Below, piece by piece: positions 8,062 through 15,154 of a stretch of 33,410 nucleotides of DNA. The position numbers and the translations under genes were made by a program. The notes below the pieces were generated by a model. The model searched no databases. It saw nothing but the letters and a program-made list of their open reading frames with translations, and was not told the origin of the DNA. Each line of letters begins with the position of its first letter. Within the stretch, counting starts at the first letter, position 1. Origin of the DNA: an uncultured bacterium. Its GTDB lineage: Bacteria > Bacillota > Clostridia > Lachnospirales > Lachnospiraceae. Location of the stretch: NCBI GenBank assembly GCA_947647735.1, contig CANSLJ010000037.1:1-33410 (forward strand). Reading direction: 5' to 3'.

Positions 8062-8469
8062 ATGGAAATGGATCATCTTATAAAACTCATTGAAACAGTA
8101 TCCCGTTCAGGGCTCTCCAGATTTGAATATGAAGAGTCCGGCATCAGGGTACATATGGAAAAGCCCGAATCTGTTCAGGTGAGCACAGTGCAGGCGCCGG
8201 CGGAAGCGGTGACAGAGATGGAGGAGAAGGCGGAAGATCAGGTGGTAACCTGTCCGCTTGTGGGCATTTTCTATGCGGCGCCGGAGGAGGGCGCGGAACC
8301 CTTTGTCAAAGTGGGAGACACTGTGAAGAAGGGACAGACGCTCGCTATCGTGGAGGCGATGAAGCTGATGAACGAGATCGAGAGCGAATACGACGGCGTT
8401 GTGACCGAAGTGCTGGCGGAGAACGGGAAAGCGGTGGAGTTCGGGCAGCCGCTGTTTAAAATCAAATAA
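8062..8469 (+). CDS. accB: biotin carboxyl carrier protein of acetyl-CoA carboxylase
   Basis: The 135-residue protein carries biotin for acetyl-CoA carboxylase. It consists of an N-terminal helical segment, a flexible Pro/Ala/Glu-rich linker (about residues 35-60) and a C-terminal biotinyl domain. The domain has CPLVGIFY and the biotinylation site Lys101 in EAMKLMNEI. ATG 8062 follows GTGAGG by about ten bases; an ATG two codons later is possible. It sits between fabF and fabZ, as in Streptococcus, which ties malonyl-CoA supply to the elongation genes. Confidence 0.95.
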   Translation: MEMDHLIKLIETVSRSGLSRFEYEESGIRVHMEKPESVQVSTVQAPAEAVTEMEEKAEDQVVTCPLVGIFYAAPEEGAEPFVKVGDTVKKGQTLAIVEAMKLMNEIESEYDGVVTEVLAENGKAVEFGQPLFKIK

Positions 8470-8490
8470 ATCAGCAGGAGTATATTTATT

Positions 8491-8919
8491 ATGAATCATT
8501 TGGATATCAGGCAGATACAGGAGATCATACCCCACAGGCATCCCTTCTTACTGCTGGACTATATAGAAGATTACGAACCGGGACAATATGCGGTGGGGTA
8601 TAAATGCGTATCCTACCGGGAGGAGTTTTTTGCGGGACATTTTCCGGAGGAGCCCGTCATGCCCGGTGTGCTGACAGTGGAGGCGCTGGCCCAGGCAGGG
8701 GCGGTGGCGATCCTCAGCATGAAGGAAAACCGCGGGAAGACCGCCTACTTTGGCGGCATCAAAAACTGCAGGTTCCGCGGGAAGGTGGTGCCCGGCGACA
8801 AGGTGCGTCTGGAGACAAAGATCATCAAGCAGAAAGGACCGCTCGGCATCGGGGAAGCCACGGCGAGCGTGGACGGCAAGGTGGTTGTCAGCGCGGAGTT
8901 GTCCTTTATGATCGGTTGA
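8491..8919 (+). CDS. fabZ: 3-hydroxyacyl-ACP dehydratase
   Basis: Hot-dog-fold dehydratase that makes trans-2-enoyl-ACP. The 142-residue protein has HRHPFLLLD at the N-terminus and the catalytic pair His50 (AGHFPEEPVMPG) and Glu64 (TVEALAQ). No second dehydratase/isomerase gene is visible in the cluster. Whether this FabZ also supports unsaturated fatty acid synthesis cannot be told from sequence. Spacing to accB (21 bases) and accC (29 bases) fits one operon. Confidence 0.96.
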   Translation: MNHLDIRQIQEIIPHRHPFLLLDYIEDYEPGQYAVGYKCVSYREEFFAGHFPEEPVMPGVLTVEALAQAGAVAILSMKENRGKTAYFGGIKNCRFRGKVVPGDKVRLETKIIKQKGPLGIGEATASVDGKVVVSAELSFMIG

Positions 8920-8948
8920 AAGATGGGAAAGAAAGGTGTGCTATCGAT

Positions 8949-10307
8949 ATGATCAGGAAAATTTTGATCGCAAACAGAGGAGAGATCGCAGTGCGCATTA
9001 TCCGCGCCTGCCGGGAGATGAGCATCGCCACGGTGGCGGTTTATTCGGAGGCGGACAGGGAAGCGCTCCATGCAAAGCTGGCGGATGAGGCGATCTGCAT
9101 CGGAGAAGCGCCGGCATCGGAAAGCTATCTGAGTATGGAACGCATCATCAGTGCGGCGGTGGTTTCGGGAGCGGACGCGGTGCACCCGGGGTTCGGTTTT
9201 TTGTCAGAAAACAGCAAGTTTGCGGATCTGTGCAGACAGTGCGGGATCACTTTTATCGGTCCCGATGCGGAGGTCATTGAAAAACTGGGCAATAAGCAGG
9301 AAGCCAGAAAGACCATGATAGAAGCCGGCGTTCCCGTGATCCCGGGGACGGAGGAAGCGCTGGAGGACTGGCAGGAGGCTTTCAAGGCGGCTAAGAAAGT
9401 CGGTTATCCGCTGATGATCAAAGCGGCGCTCGGCGGCGGCGGAAAAGGTATGCGGGAAGTGTATGATCCGGCGGGTTTTGAGGAGGCATTCCGGACTGCG
9501 CAGAAGGAGGCTGTAAGCGGCTTCGGGGACGGACGGATGTACCTGGAGCGCCTGATACAGAACCCCCGCCATATCGAATTCCAGATCCTGGCTGACAACT
9601 ACGGAAATGTGGTGCATCTGGGCGAGAGGGATTGTTCGATCCAGAGAAACCACCAGAAACTGATCGAGGAAGCGCCCAGCATGGTGCTGACGGAAAAAAT
9701 GCGGGAGAAGATGGGCGAAGCGGCGGTGAAGGCGGCGAAGGCTGCAGGTTATGTGAACGCCGGAACCATCGAGTTTCTGCTGGATAAGGGAAATCATTTT
9801 TATTTTATGGAGATGAACACCCGCATTCAGGTGGAGCATCCGGTGACGGAATGGGTGACGGGCGTGGATCTTGTCAAGGCACAGATCAAGATCGCGGCAG
9901 GCGAGAAGCTGGAATTTGCCCAGAAGGATATCAGGATTCAGGGGCATGCCATCGAGTGCAGGATCAATGCGGAAAATCCAGAGAAGGGGTTCAAGCCTTC
10001 TCCCGGGACGGTGCAGGATATGTATCTGCCCGGAGGAAAGGGAATCCGCATCGACACGGCGGTCTACAGCGGCTATACGATTCCGGTCTGGTATGATTCC
10101 ATGATCGCGAAACTGATCGTCTGGGGCAAGGGCAGGAAGGAAGCGATACGGAAGATGCAGAGCGCGCTGGGCGAGGTGATCATCGAGGGCGTGGACACGA
10201 ATGTGGATTATCAGTATGAGATCCTGCACGATCAGGATTATCTGGACGGAAACATCGATGTGGAGTTTATCCAGAGGTTTTCTGAAATGCAGGATAGCGC
10301 AAAATAG
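8949..10307 (+). CDS. accC: biotin carboxylase of acetyl-CoA carboxylase
   Basis: ATP-dependent carboxylation of the biotin on AccB. With ATG 8949 the product has 452 residues, the standard AccC length. It begins MIRKILIANRGEIA and shows the ATP-grasp glycine loop GGGGKGMRE, the ERDCSIQRNHQK segment, and MNTRIQVEHPVTE with the metal- and bicarbonate-binding residues. The frame stays open far upstream through fabZ, but that extension is unrelated sequence and AAAGGTG lies before the chosen ATG. A 115-base gap with a palindrome and a hairpin separates it from accDA. Confidence 0.96.
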   Translation: MIRKILIANRGEIAVRIIRACREMSIATVAVYSEADREALHAKLADEAICIGEAPASESYLSMERIISAAVVSGADAVHPGFGFLSENSKFADLCRQCGITFIGPDAEVIEKLGNKQEARKTMIEAGVPVIPGTEEALEDWQEAFKAAKKVGYPLMIKAALGGGGKGMREVYDPAGFEEAFRTAQKEAVSGFGDGRMYLERLIQNPRHIEFQILADNYGNVVHLGERDCSIQRNHQKLIEEAPSMVLTEKMREKMGEAAVKAAKAAGYVNAGTIEFLLDKGNHFYFMEMNTRIQVEHPVTEWVTGVDLVKAQIKIAAGEKLEFAQKDIRIQGHAIECRINAENPEKGFKPSPGTVQDMYLPGGKGIRIDTAVYSGYTIPVWYDSMIAKLIVWGKGRKEAIRKMQSALGEVIIEGVDTNVDYQYEILHDQDYLDGNIDVEFIQRFSEMQDSAK

Positions 10308-10345
10308 AATAACATTATGTATATGATATATACAGGAATATAAAG

Positions 10346-10365
10346 TTTGAAAGTAAACTTTCAAA
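10346..10365 (+). promoter_or_regulatory. FabT-like palindrome upstream of accDA
   Basis: TTTGAAAGT-AA-ACTTTCAAA is a perfect palindrome with nine-base arms, sharing the TTTGA...TCAAA ends of the fabH-promoter operators but with a longer centre. I see no strong promoter beside it, so it may be an internal operator or a transcript structure. Confidence 0.45.
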
Positions 10366-10382
10366 TCTACTGATTGAAGCAG

Positions 10383-10405
10383 TACCGCAAGCGCTGCTTG
10401 CGGTA
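10383..10405 (+). promoter_or_regulatory. GC-rich hairpin next to the accDA ribosome binding site
   Basis: Perfect ten-base arms (10383-10392 and 10396-10405) with a three-base loop. It ends only a few bases before the CAGGGGTG ribosome binding site (10409-10416), and no T run follows. A role in translation control or RNA processing is more plausible than termination. Confidence 0.5.
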
Positions 10406-10422
10406 TGCAGGGGTGTAAAAAT

Positions 10423-12117
10423 ATGAAGCTGGATAATATGTTCAAAAAGAATCAGGAGCTTGTGGCGGAGAGCAAGGATAACGAGCCGAAGTCGGAAGTG
10501 CCGGAAGGACTTTTGAGAAAATGCAATCTCTGCAAAAAAGTCATTTTGACGGAAGAGGTGGAGAACGGATATTACATCTGTCCCAAATGCGGCGGTTACT
10601 ATCATGTGCCCGCCATGCAGCGGATCGAGATGGTTGCCGATGCGGGCAGTTTTGAGGAATGGGACAGGGAGATGCGCCCGGTCAATCCCATGCGGTACAA
10701 AGGATATCTGGAAAAACTGAAACTTCAGCAGGAGAAGACAGGACTGAAAGAGGCGGTTGTCACAGGAAAGGCGAGGATCGATGGCGAGGAAGTGGTGCTG
10801 GGCGTCTGTGACGGACGTTTCCTGATGGCGAGCATGGGCGAAAATGTCGGCGAGAAGATAGCCCGTGCGGTGGAGAGAGCGACGGAGTTAAAGCTCCCTG
10901 TGATCATGTTCGCCTGTTCCGGCGGCGCCAGGATGCAGGAGGGGATCGTTTCTCTGATGCAGATGGCGAAGACCTCGGCGGCATTAAAGCGCCACAGCGA
11001 GGCGGGGCTTTTGTACATCAGTGTGTTCACCGATCCCACCACCGGCGGCGTGACGGCGAGTTTTGCCATGCTGGGGGATATCATCCTGGCAGAGCCCGGG
11101 GCGCTGATCGGTTTTGCGGGACCACGGGTGATCGAGCAGACGATCCGGCAGAAGCTTCCCAAAGGCTTCCAGCGTTCGGAATTTTTACTGGAACACGGTT
11201 TTCTGGATGGTATCGTGGAGAGAAAGGAACAGAAGGAGACGCTGGCGCGGATCTTAAAGCTTCATAAAAAACAGGAGATGTCGGGGGAGGCTTTGAAAAA
11301 ACCGGCGGTAAAGCTGATCGAGAAGAAGAAAAAGCGTCTGGAAGCCTGGGATCGGGTACTGAAATCCAGAAAGAGCGATCGCCCTTCCGGCAGTGATTAT
11401 ATCCGTGCGTTGTTTACGGATTTCATAGAGTTCCACGGAGACAGATATTACGGGGATGATGCGGCGATCGTGGGCGGCGTCGCCAGATTCCACGGCATGC
11501 CGGTGACTGTCATCGCGCAGGAAAAGGGCAGCAACACAAAGGAAAATATCCTGCATAATTTCGGCATGCCGAAACCGGAAGGGTATCGGAAGGCGCTGCG
11601 GCTGATGAAGCAGGCGGAAAAATTCGGCAGGCCTGTCATCTGTTTTGTGGATACGCCGGGGGCTTTTTGCGGTATCGAGGCGGAGGAGCGCGGACAGGGC
11701 GAGGCGATCGCCCGGAATATCTATGAGATGTCGGCGCTGAAGGTTCCTGTGCTTTCCGTGGTAGTGGGCGAGGGCGGCAGCGGCGGCGCGCTGGCTCTGG
11801 CGACCTCCGACGAGGTCTGGATATTGGAAAACGCGGTCTATTCGATCCTGTCGCCGGAAGGTTTTTCCAGCATTTTGTGGAAGGACAGCAGCAAGGCGAA
11901 GGAGGCCGCCAAGGTCATGAAGATGACGGCGGAAAATCTGTATAAGCAGCAGATCGTGGAACAGGTCTTTGAGGAGCCGGAGGAATTGACAGCGGAAAAT
12001 ATCGATGTTGTGACGGATAAGATGGATGCGGCGATGCTGGCGTTTTTCGGAAAATATGGAAAGTTGTCGGCGGAGGAACTGCAGGAGCACAGATATCAGC
12101 GTTTCAGGCAGATGTAA
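10423..12117 (+). CDS. accDA: acetyl-CoA carboxylase carboxyltransferase, fused beta and alpha subunits
   Basis: Transfers the carboxyl group from carboxybiotin to acetyl-CoA. One 564-residue chain holds AccD (about 30-275), with its zinc ribbon Cys34-x2-Cys37...Cys53-x2-Cys56, and then AccA (about 285-564), with FHGDRYYGDD, DTPGAFCG and GEGGSGGALA. In most bacteria these are two proteins of about 280-320 residues each. The AccA N-terminal helical region is shortened at the junction, where a Lys-rich linker follows. No stop or frameshift separates the halves, so this is a true fusion. ATG 10423 is preferred to ATG 10405 because CAGGGGTG lies six bases before it. Confidence 0.94.
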   Translation: MKLDNMFKKNQELVAESKDNEPKSEVPEGLLRKCNLCKKVILTEEVENGYYICPKCGGYYHVPAMQRIEMVADAGSFEEWDREMRPVNPMRYKGYLEKLKLQQEKTGLKEAVVTGKARIDGEEVVLGVCDGRFLMASMGENVGEKIARAVERATELKLPVIMFACSGGARMQEGIVSLMQMAKTSAALKRHSEAGLLYISVFTDPTTGGVTASFAMLGDIILAEPGALIGFAGPRVIEQTIRQKLPKGFQRSEFLLEHGFLDGIVERKEQKETLARILKLHKKQEMSGEALKKPAVKLIEKKKKRLEAWDRVLKSRKSDRPSGSDYIRALFTDFIEFHGDRYYGDDAAIVGGVARFHGMPVTVIAQEKGSNTKENILHNFGMPKPEGYRKALRLMKQAEKFGRPVICFVDTPGAFCGIEAEERGQGEAIARNIYEMSALKVPVLSVVVGEGGSGGALALATSDEVWILENAVYSILSPEGFSSILWKDSSKAKEAAKVMKMTAENLYKQQIVEQVFEEPEELTAENIDVVTDKMDAAMLAFFGKYGKLSAEELQEHRYQRFRQM

Positions 12118-12230
12118 GGAGCGCGGATACCGGCATTTCCGATGGATAGGAAAAGGGCAGGATAGCAATCGGGTACATGCAGGGCTTGAGAATATTCAGG
12201 CTGTGCGGTGGATTCAAAAAGGAAAAGGCT

Positions 12231-13295
12231 ATGAGCATAAAACCGTTAAAAATAGGGAACTTAATAATAGAAAAACCGATCATACAGGGCGGCATGGGAG
12301 TCGGCATCAGTCTCGGAGGCCTTGCCGGAGCCGTGGCAAAAGAGGGCGGCATCGGTATCATTTCCGCCGCGCAGATCGGCTATCGCGAGCCGGATTTTGA
12401 TAGAGATCCTCTGGCGGCAAATATCCGTGCCATCAAAAAGGAGTATGATAAGGCGAGGAAGATCGCGCCGGAGGGTGTGATCGGTTTTAATATCATGGTG
12501 GCGATGCGGCATTATGAGGATTACGTGCAGGCGGCAGTGGAGGCGGGAGCGGATATCATCATCTCAGGAGCGGGACTGCCGACGGAACTGCCCCGGCTGG
12601 CAGGCGGGAGCGAAGTAAAGCTTGCTCCCATCGTTTCCACCGGAAAATCCGCCGGCGTGATCCTGAAATTCTGGGACAAAAAATATAACAGAGTGCCGGA
12701 CCTGCTTGTGATCGAAGGACCGAAAGCCGGCGGGCATCTCGGTTTTACAAGGGATCAGCTCACAGAGTATCTGGAGACGGAAACAGGCGATTATGATGGA
12801 GAGATTCGGAAGATATTTGAAATAGTGAGAGAATATGAGGCGCGCTATCAGAAGAAGATTCCCGTTGCCGTGGCGGGCGGCATTGAGAACAGGGAGCAGG
12901 CGGATCATGCTTTTGCGCTGGGAGCGGATGCGATACAGGTGGCGACCAGATTTGTGACCACACAGGAGTGTGATGCGGATATCCGTTATAAGGAAGCTTA
13001 TCTGAGAGCGGAAAAGGGAGATATCGTGATCGTAAAAAGCCCGGTGGGTATGCCCGGGAGAGCGATCTGCAACGGTTTTATGAAAAAGGTGAATGCCGGG
13101 GAGAAGATACCGCATACGGCCTGTCACGGGTGCCTGCGGAAATGTGATCCGGCGGAGATTCCCTATTGTATCACAGATGCGCTGATCCATGCGGCGAAGG
13201 GAGAGGTGGAGGATGCTCTCCTGTTCTGCGGGGCTTACGCTTATAAGGCGGAGAAACTGGAGACGGTGAAAGAGGTTATGGATTCTCTGATTTAA
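12231..13295 (+). CDS. FMN-dependent nitronate monooxygenase / FabK-like protein
   Basis: A 354-residue TIM-barrel flavoprotein paralogous to fabK in the same cluster: PIIQGGMGVG, SGAGLPTE, IEGPKAGGHLGF (His169) and VAGGIENREQ. It differs from FabK in its C-terminus, which has Cys298-x2-Cys301-x3-Cys305-x7-Cys313 (CHGCLRKC...PYC) and another Cys at 333. This could hold a metal or iron-sulfur site. Databases usually name such proteins nitronate monooxygenase, but the position at the end of a fatty-acid operon makes an enoyl-thioester reductase or quality-control role possible. ATG 12231 follows a purine-rich AAAAGGAAAAGG; an in-frame ATG at 12177 is less likely because it lacks a good ribosome binding site and adds non-family sequence. 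Confidence 0.8.
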   Translation: MSIKPLKIGNLIIEKPIIQGGMGVGISLGGLAGAVAKEGGIGIISAAQIGYREPDFDRDPLAANIRAIKKEYDKARKIAPEGVIGFNIMVAMRHYEDYVQAAVEAGADIIISGAGLPTELPRLAGGSEVKLAPIVSTGKSAGVILKFWDKKYNRVPDLLVIEGPKAGGHLGFTRDQLTEYLETETGDYDGEIRKIFEIVREYEARYQKKIPVAVAGGIENREQADHAFALGADAIQVATRFVTTQECDADIRYKEAYLRAEKGDIVIVKSPVGMPGRAICNGFMKKVNAGEKIPHTACHGCLRKCDPAEIPYCITDALIHAAKGEVEDALLFCGAYAYKAEKLETVKEVMDSLI

Positions 13296-13304
13296 AAATA
13301 TCTT

Positions 13305-13333
13305 TTGACCGGAGGATGATTTTATTGTATACT
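13305..13333 (+). promoter_or_regulatory. sigma-A promoter for fabT
   Basis: TTGACC at 13305-13310, a 17-base spacer and TATACT at 13328-13333. This gives the MarR gene its own promoter after the long operon, with a leader of about 125 bases. I see no good TTTGA-TCAAA palindrome here, so autoregulation at this promoter is not evident. Confidence 0.65.
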
Positions 13334-13466
13334 CATACCATCTATTTGTAAAATAACCTTTGTTTTAGCAGGATCATGTGAAAATAAGGAGTATAAAGCA
13401 GATGGCGGGGTAATGGCGTTAGGAGGGTTCTGAAAAGGGGCCCGGACAGATAAGGACAGCGGGAAA

Positions 13467-13916
13467 ATGGAAGATGCATACAAAAAAATTAATTATATAC
13501 TGGTTCGGCTGGTAAACGAGATCTGGGAGCTGGAGGGAAAGACGATCATCACGGATGAGTTTAAGGATATCACAAACAATGATATGCATGTCATCGAGGC
13601 AATCGGGCTCGAGGGAGGAAAAAATATGTCTTCCGTGGCAAAGAGGCTGAACATTACGGTGGGCTCTTTGACTACAGCAGTCAATAATCTTGTGAAGAAA
13701 CAGTATGTGGAACGGAGCCGCAGTGAGGAGGACAGAAGGGTGGTTTTAGTGAAGCTGACGGAAAAAGGGATTGCGGCTTTTAAGCATCACGAGGAGTACC
13801 ACAGACAGATGACGGAGACAGTGCTGGAGAAGCTGAACGAGGAGGATCTGCCGGTCGTGATGAAGGTGCTGGATGGACTAAATGAGTTTTTTAAAGGGTA
13901 TGGGAAACAAAAATAA
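13467..13916 (+). CDS. fabT: MarR-family repressor resembling FabT
   Basis: A 149-residue winged-helix protein. It resembles streptococcal FabT in the segment EFKDITNNDMHVIEAIG (about 27-44), the recognition helix region NITVGSLTTAVNNLVKK, and the wing motif RSEEDRRVVLVKLTEKG. FabT represses fatty-acid synthesis genes, with binding enhanced by long-chain acyl-ACP. In streptococci the gene lies near the start of the cluster; here it lies at the end. The TTTGA-N3-TCAAA operators at the fabH promoter match the known FabT box, which supports the assignment. No effector-binding site can be read directly. It has its own promoter and a strong terminator. Confidence 0.85.
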   Translation: MEDAYKKINYILVRLVNEIWELEGKTIITDEFKDITNNDMHVIEAIGLEGGKNMSSVAKRLNITVGSLTTAVNNLVKKQYVERSRSEEDRRVVLVKLTEKGIAAFKHHEEYHRQMTETVLEKLNEEDLPVVMKVLDGLNEFFKGYGKQK

Positions 13917-13920
13917 AAAA

Positions 13921-13959
13921 ATGCTGAAAATCCATTATATGTAGATTTTCAGCATTTTA
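13921..13959. terminator. terminator between fabT and tRNA-Thr
   Basis: A perfect 12-base stem (13921-13932 with 13944-13955), flanked by A-rich sequence on the left and TTTTAT on the right, so it should work in both directions. It ends the fab region and also lies downstream of the minus-strand tRNA. Confidence 0.85.
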
Positions 13960-13963
13960 TATA

Positions 13964-14036
13964 AGCTGGAAAAGGGACTTGAACCCTCGACCTACTGATT
14001 ACGAATCAGTTGCGCTACCGACTGCGCTATTCCAGC
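13964..14036 (-). tRNA. tRNA-Thr (anticodon CGT)
   Basis: Reading the minus strand, 73 bases fold as a standard cloverleaf. The acceptor stem is GCTGGAA/TTCCAGC, the D stem GCGC/GCGC, the anticodon stem ACTGA/TCAGT with loop TTCGTAA, and the T arm is GAGGG-TTCAAGT-CCCTT. Anticodon CGT reads the Thr codon ACG. The discriminator base is T, and CCA is not encoded. Confidence 0.95.
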
Positions 14037-14060
14037 ATTTGTCTTTCAGACAACGATATT

Positions 14061-14089
14061 ATTATAATAGTTTTTTTATCATTTGGCAA
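14061..14089 (-). promoter_or_regulatory. sigma-A promoter for tRNA-Thr
   Basis: On the minus strand, TTGCCA (14084-14089) and a perfect TATAAT (14061-14066) are separated by 17 bases. The start would be about 18 bases before the mature tRNA 5' end. Confidence 0.75.
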
Positions 14090-14129
14090 GATGTAAATTT
14101 ATTTTTCTGTATTAGTTGAAGAAAATATA

Positions 14130-14159
14130 TTAGACTTCGTATTCTGAGTATGATATACT
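14130..14159 (+). promoter_or_regulatory. putative promoter for the small gene at 14204
   Basis: TTAGAC at 14130-14135, an 18-base spacer and TATACT at 14154-14159. The -10 is good and the -35 is weak. The region is strongly AT-rich. Confidence 0.45.
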
Positions 14160-14203
14160 ACTTATAACTTGATAATCAGTTTCTAAAGTCGGGAGGTGAT
14201 CAA

Positions 14204-14395
14204 ATGCCAAGTAATGGTGAAATTATAAAAGATGTAGTTGATCAGTTTCAAAAGGTACAATCACATATGAGAAATGCAAAAGAAGAAAACGCGACTAAAA
14301 CATATGATGGATTGAAAAAAGATTATCGGTCTTTGAAAGCGGTTTTGACTTCTTTAGGTGTAAACCTTACAGACATAGATGAGATTAAAGAATAA
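14204..14395 (+). CDS. small protein of unknown function (63 residues)
   Basis: I do not recognise this protein. It is 63 residues, charged, rich in Lys, Asp and Glu, with no Cys, no membrane segment and a likely two-helix build (KDVVDQFQKVQSHMRN and KKDYRSLKAVLTSLGV). Evidence that it is a real gene: a very strong ribosome binding site (GGGAGGTGATC) just before ATG 14204, a promoter-like sequence upstream and a stem-loop terminator starting 16 bases after the stop. It thus forms a single-gene unit between a tRNA and a two-component system. It is distinctly AT-rich compared with the flanking genes. Confidence 0.75.
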   Translation: MPSNGEIIKDVVDQFQKVQSHMRNAKEENATKTYDGLKKDYRSLKAVLTSLGVNLTDIDEIKE

Positions 14396-14410
14396 TTGAA
14401 TAATGAGCAG

Positions 14411-14454
14411 ATCAGGACGCAGGTTTATTTATATGGCTTACGTCCTGATTTTGT
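14411..14454 (+). terminator. terminator after the 63-residue gene
   Basis: Perfect nine-base stem ATCAGGACG (14411-14419) with CGTCCTGAT (14441-14449), a 21-base loop and a TTTTG tail. It lies across the upstream extension of the response-regulator frame, which argues against a start for that gene at 14403. Confidence 0.75.
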
Positions 14455-14477
14455 TATATGCGGAGATTACAGAACAA

Positions 14478-15149
14478 ATGCGGCAAAAACTTTTAATAGT
14501 AGACGACGAGCCCGGCATCGTAGATATGATGAAAAGCTTCTTCACACCGGAGTATGAGGTGCTGACCGCATACTCAGGCAGGGAGGCGCTTTTGCAGGCA
14601 GCTCACAACCCGGATCTGATCCTTCTGGATATCAATATGCCGGAGATGGACGGGCTTAGCGTCTGTCAGAGAATCCGGGAATATATGGCGTGTCCGATCC
14701 TGTTTTTGACGGCGCGGGTGGAATCTGCCGATAAGATAGAAGGGTTTCGGGCGGGGGCGGATGATTATATTGTAAAGCCCTTTGATCTGGAGGAGCTGCG
14801 GGCGCGGGTGAAAGCCCACCTTCGGCGGGAGATGCGCCATAAAAACAATAGTACAGTCCGTTTTTTCGGGGAGCTGACAGTGGATTACAGTGCCCGCAGG
14901 GTGAGCGTGCAGGGGGAGGAGATCTCCTTTTCCAGGCGGGAGTTTGATATCATTGAGCTGTTGTCTTTGAACGCCGGACAGGTTTTTGACAGGGAGCGCA
15001 TCTACGAGCGGATCTGGGGGCCGGATGGGGAAGGAAACAGCGATACCATCATGGAACATGTCAGGAAGATCCGCTCCAAGCTGGCGGAGCATACGAAAAC
15101 GCAGTATATCGAAACAGTCTGGGGGTGCGGCTATCAATGGAAGGGTTAA
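14478..15149 (+). CDS. OmpR/PhoB-family response regulator
   Basis: The 223-residue two-domain regulator has a receiver domain (about 1-117) with acidic residues DDE at 9-11, phospho-acceptor Asp51 in LLDINMPEMDG, Thr78 and Lys100 (IVKPF). It is followed by an OmpR-type winged-helix DNA-binding domain (about 127-223) with SRREFDIIELL and a terminal GCGYQW. The kinase gene follows five bases after its stop, then an ABC transporter pair that is the likely regulon. The frame is open from 14403, but that stretch contains the previous gene's terminator. ATG 14478, directly before RQKLLIVDDEP, gives a normal N-terminus. Confidence 0.92.
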   Translation: MRQKLLIVDDEPGIVDMMKSFFTPEYEVLTAYSGREALLQAAHNPDLILLDINMPEMDGLSVCQRIREYMACPILFLTARVESADKIEGFRAGADDYIVKPFDLEELRARVKAHLRREMRHKNNSTVRFFGELTVDYSARRVSVQGEEISFSRREFDIIELLSLNAGQVFDRERIYERIWGPDGEGNSDTIMEHVRKIRSKLAEHTKTQYIETVWGCGYQWKG

Positions 15150-15154
15150 AAAGC

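Noticed and set aside
8604-8948. Upstream in-frame extension of accC through fabZ
   Set aside because: The extra sequence is an out-of-frame reading of fabZ; the standard AccC N-terminus starts at ATG 8949.
10383-10405. Intrinsic terminator before accDA
   Set aside because: The stem is strong but no T run follows and the ribosome binding site comes immediately after, so termination is unlikely.
9204-10445. 413-codon minus-strand open frame opposite accC
   Set aside because: No ribosome binding site or recognisable motif, and it lies across a complete accC gene.
11254-12168. Long minus-strand open frame opposite accDA
   Set aside because: Low-complexity His/Arg/Leu-rich product; accDA is complete on the plus strand.
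14403-14477. N-terminal extension of the response regulator
   Set aside because: It spans the terminator of the preceding small gene, and the receiver domain begins right at ATG 14478.
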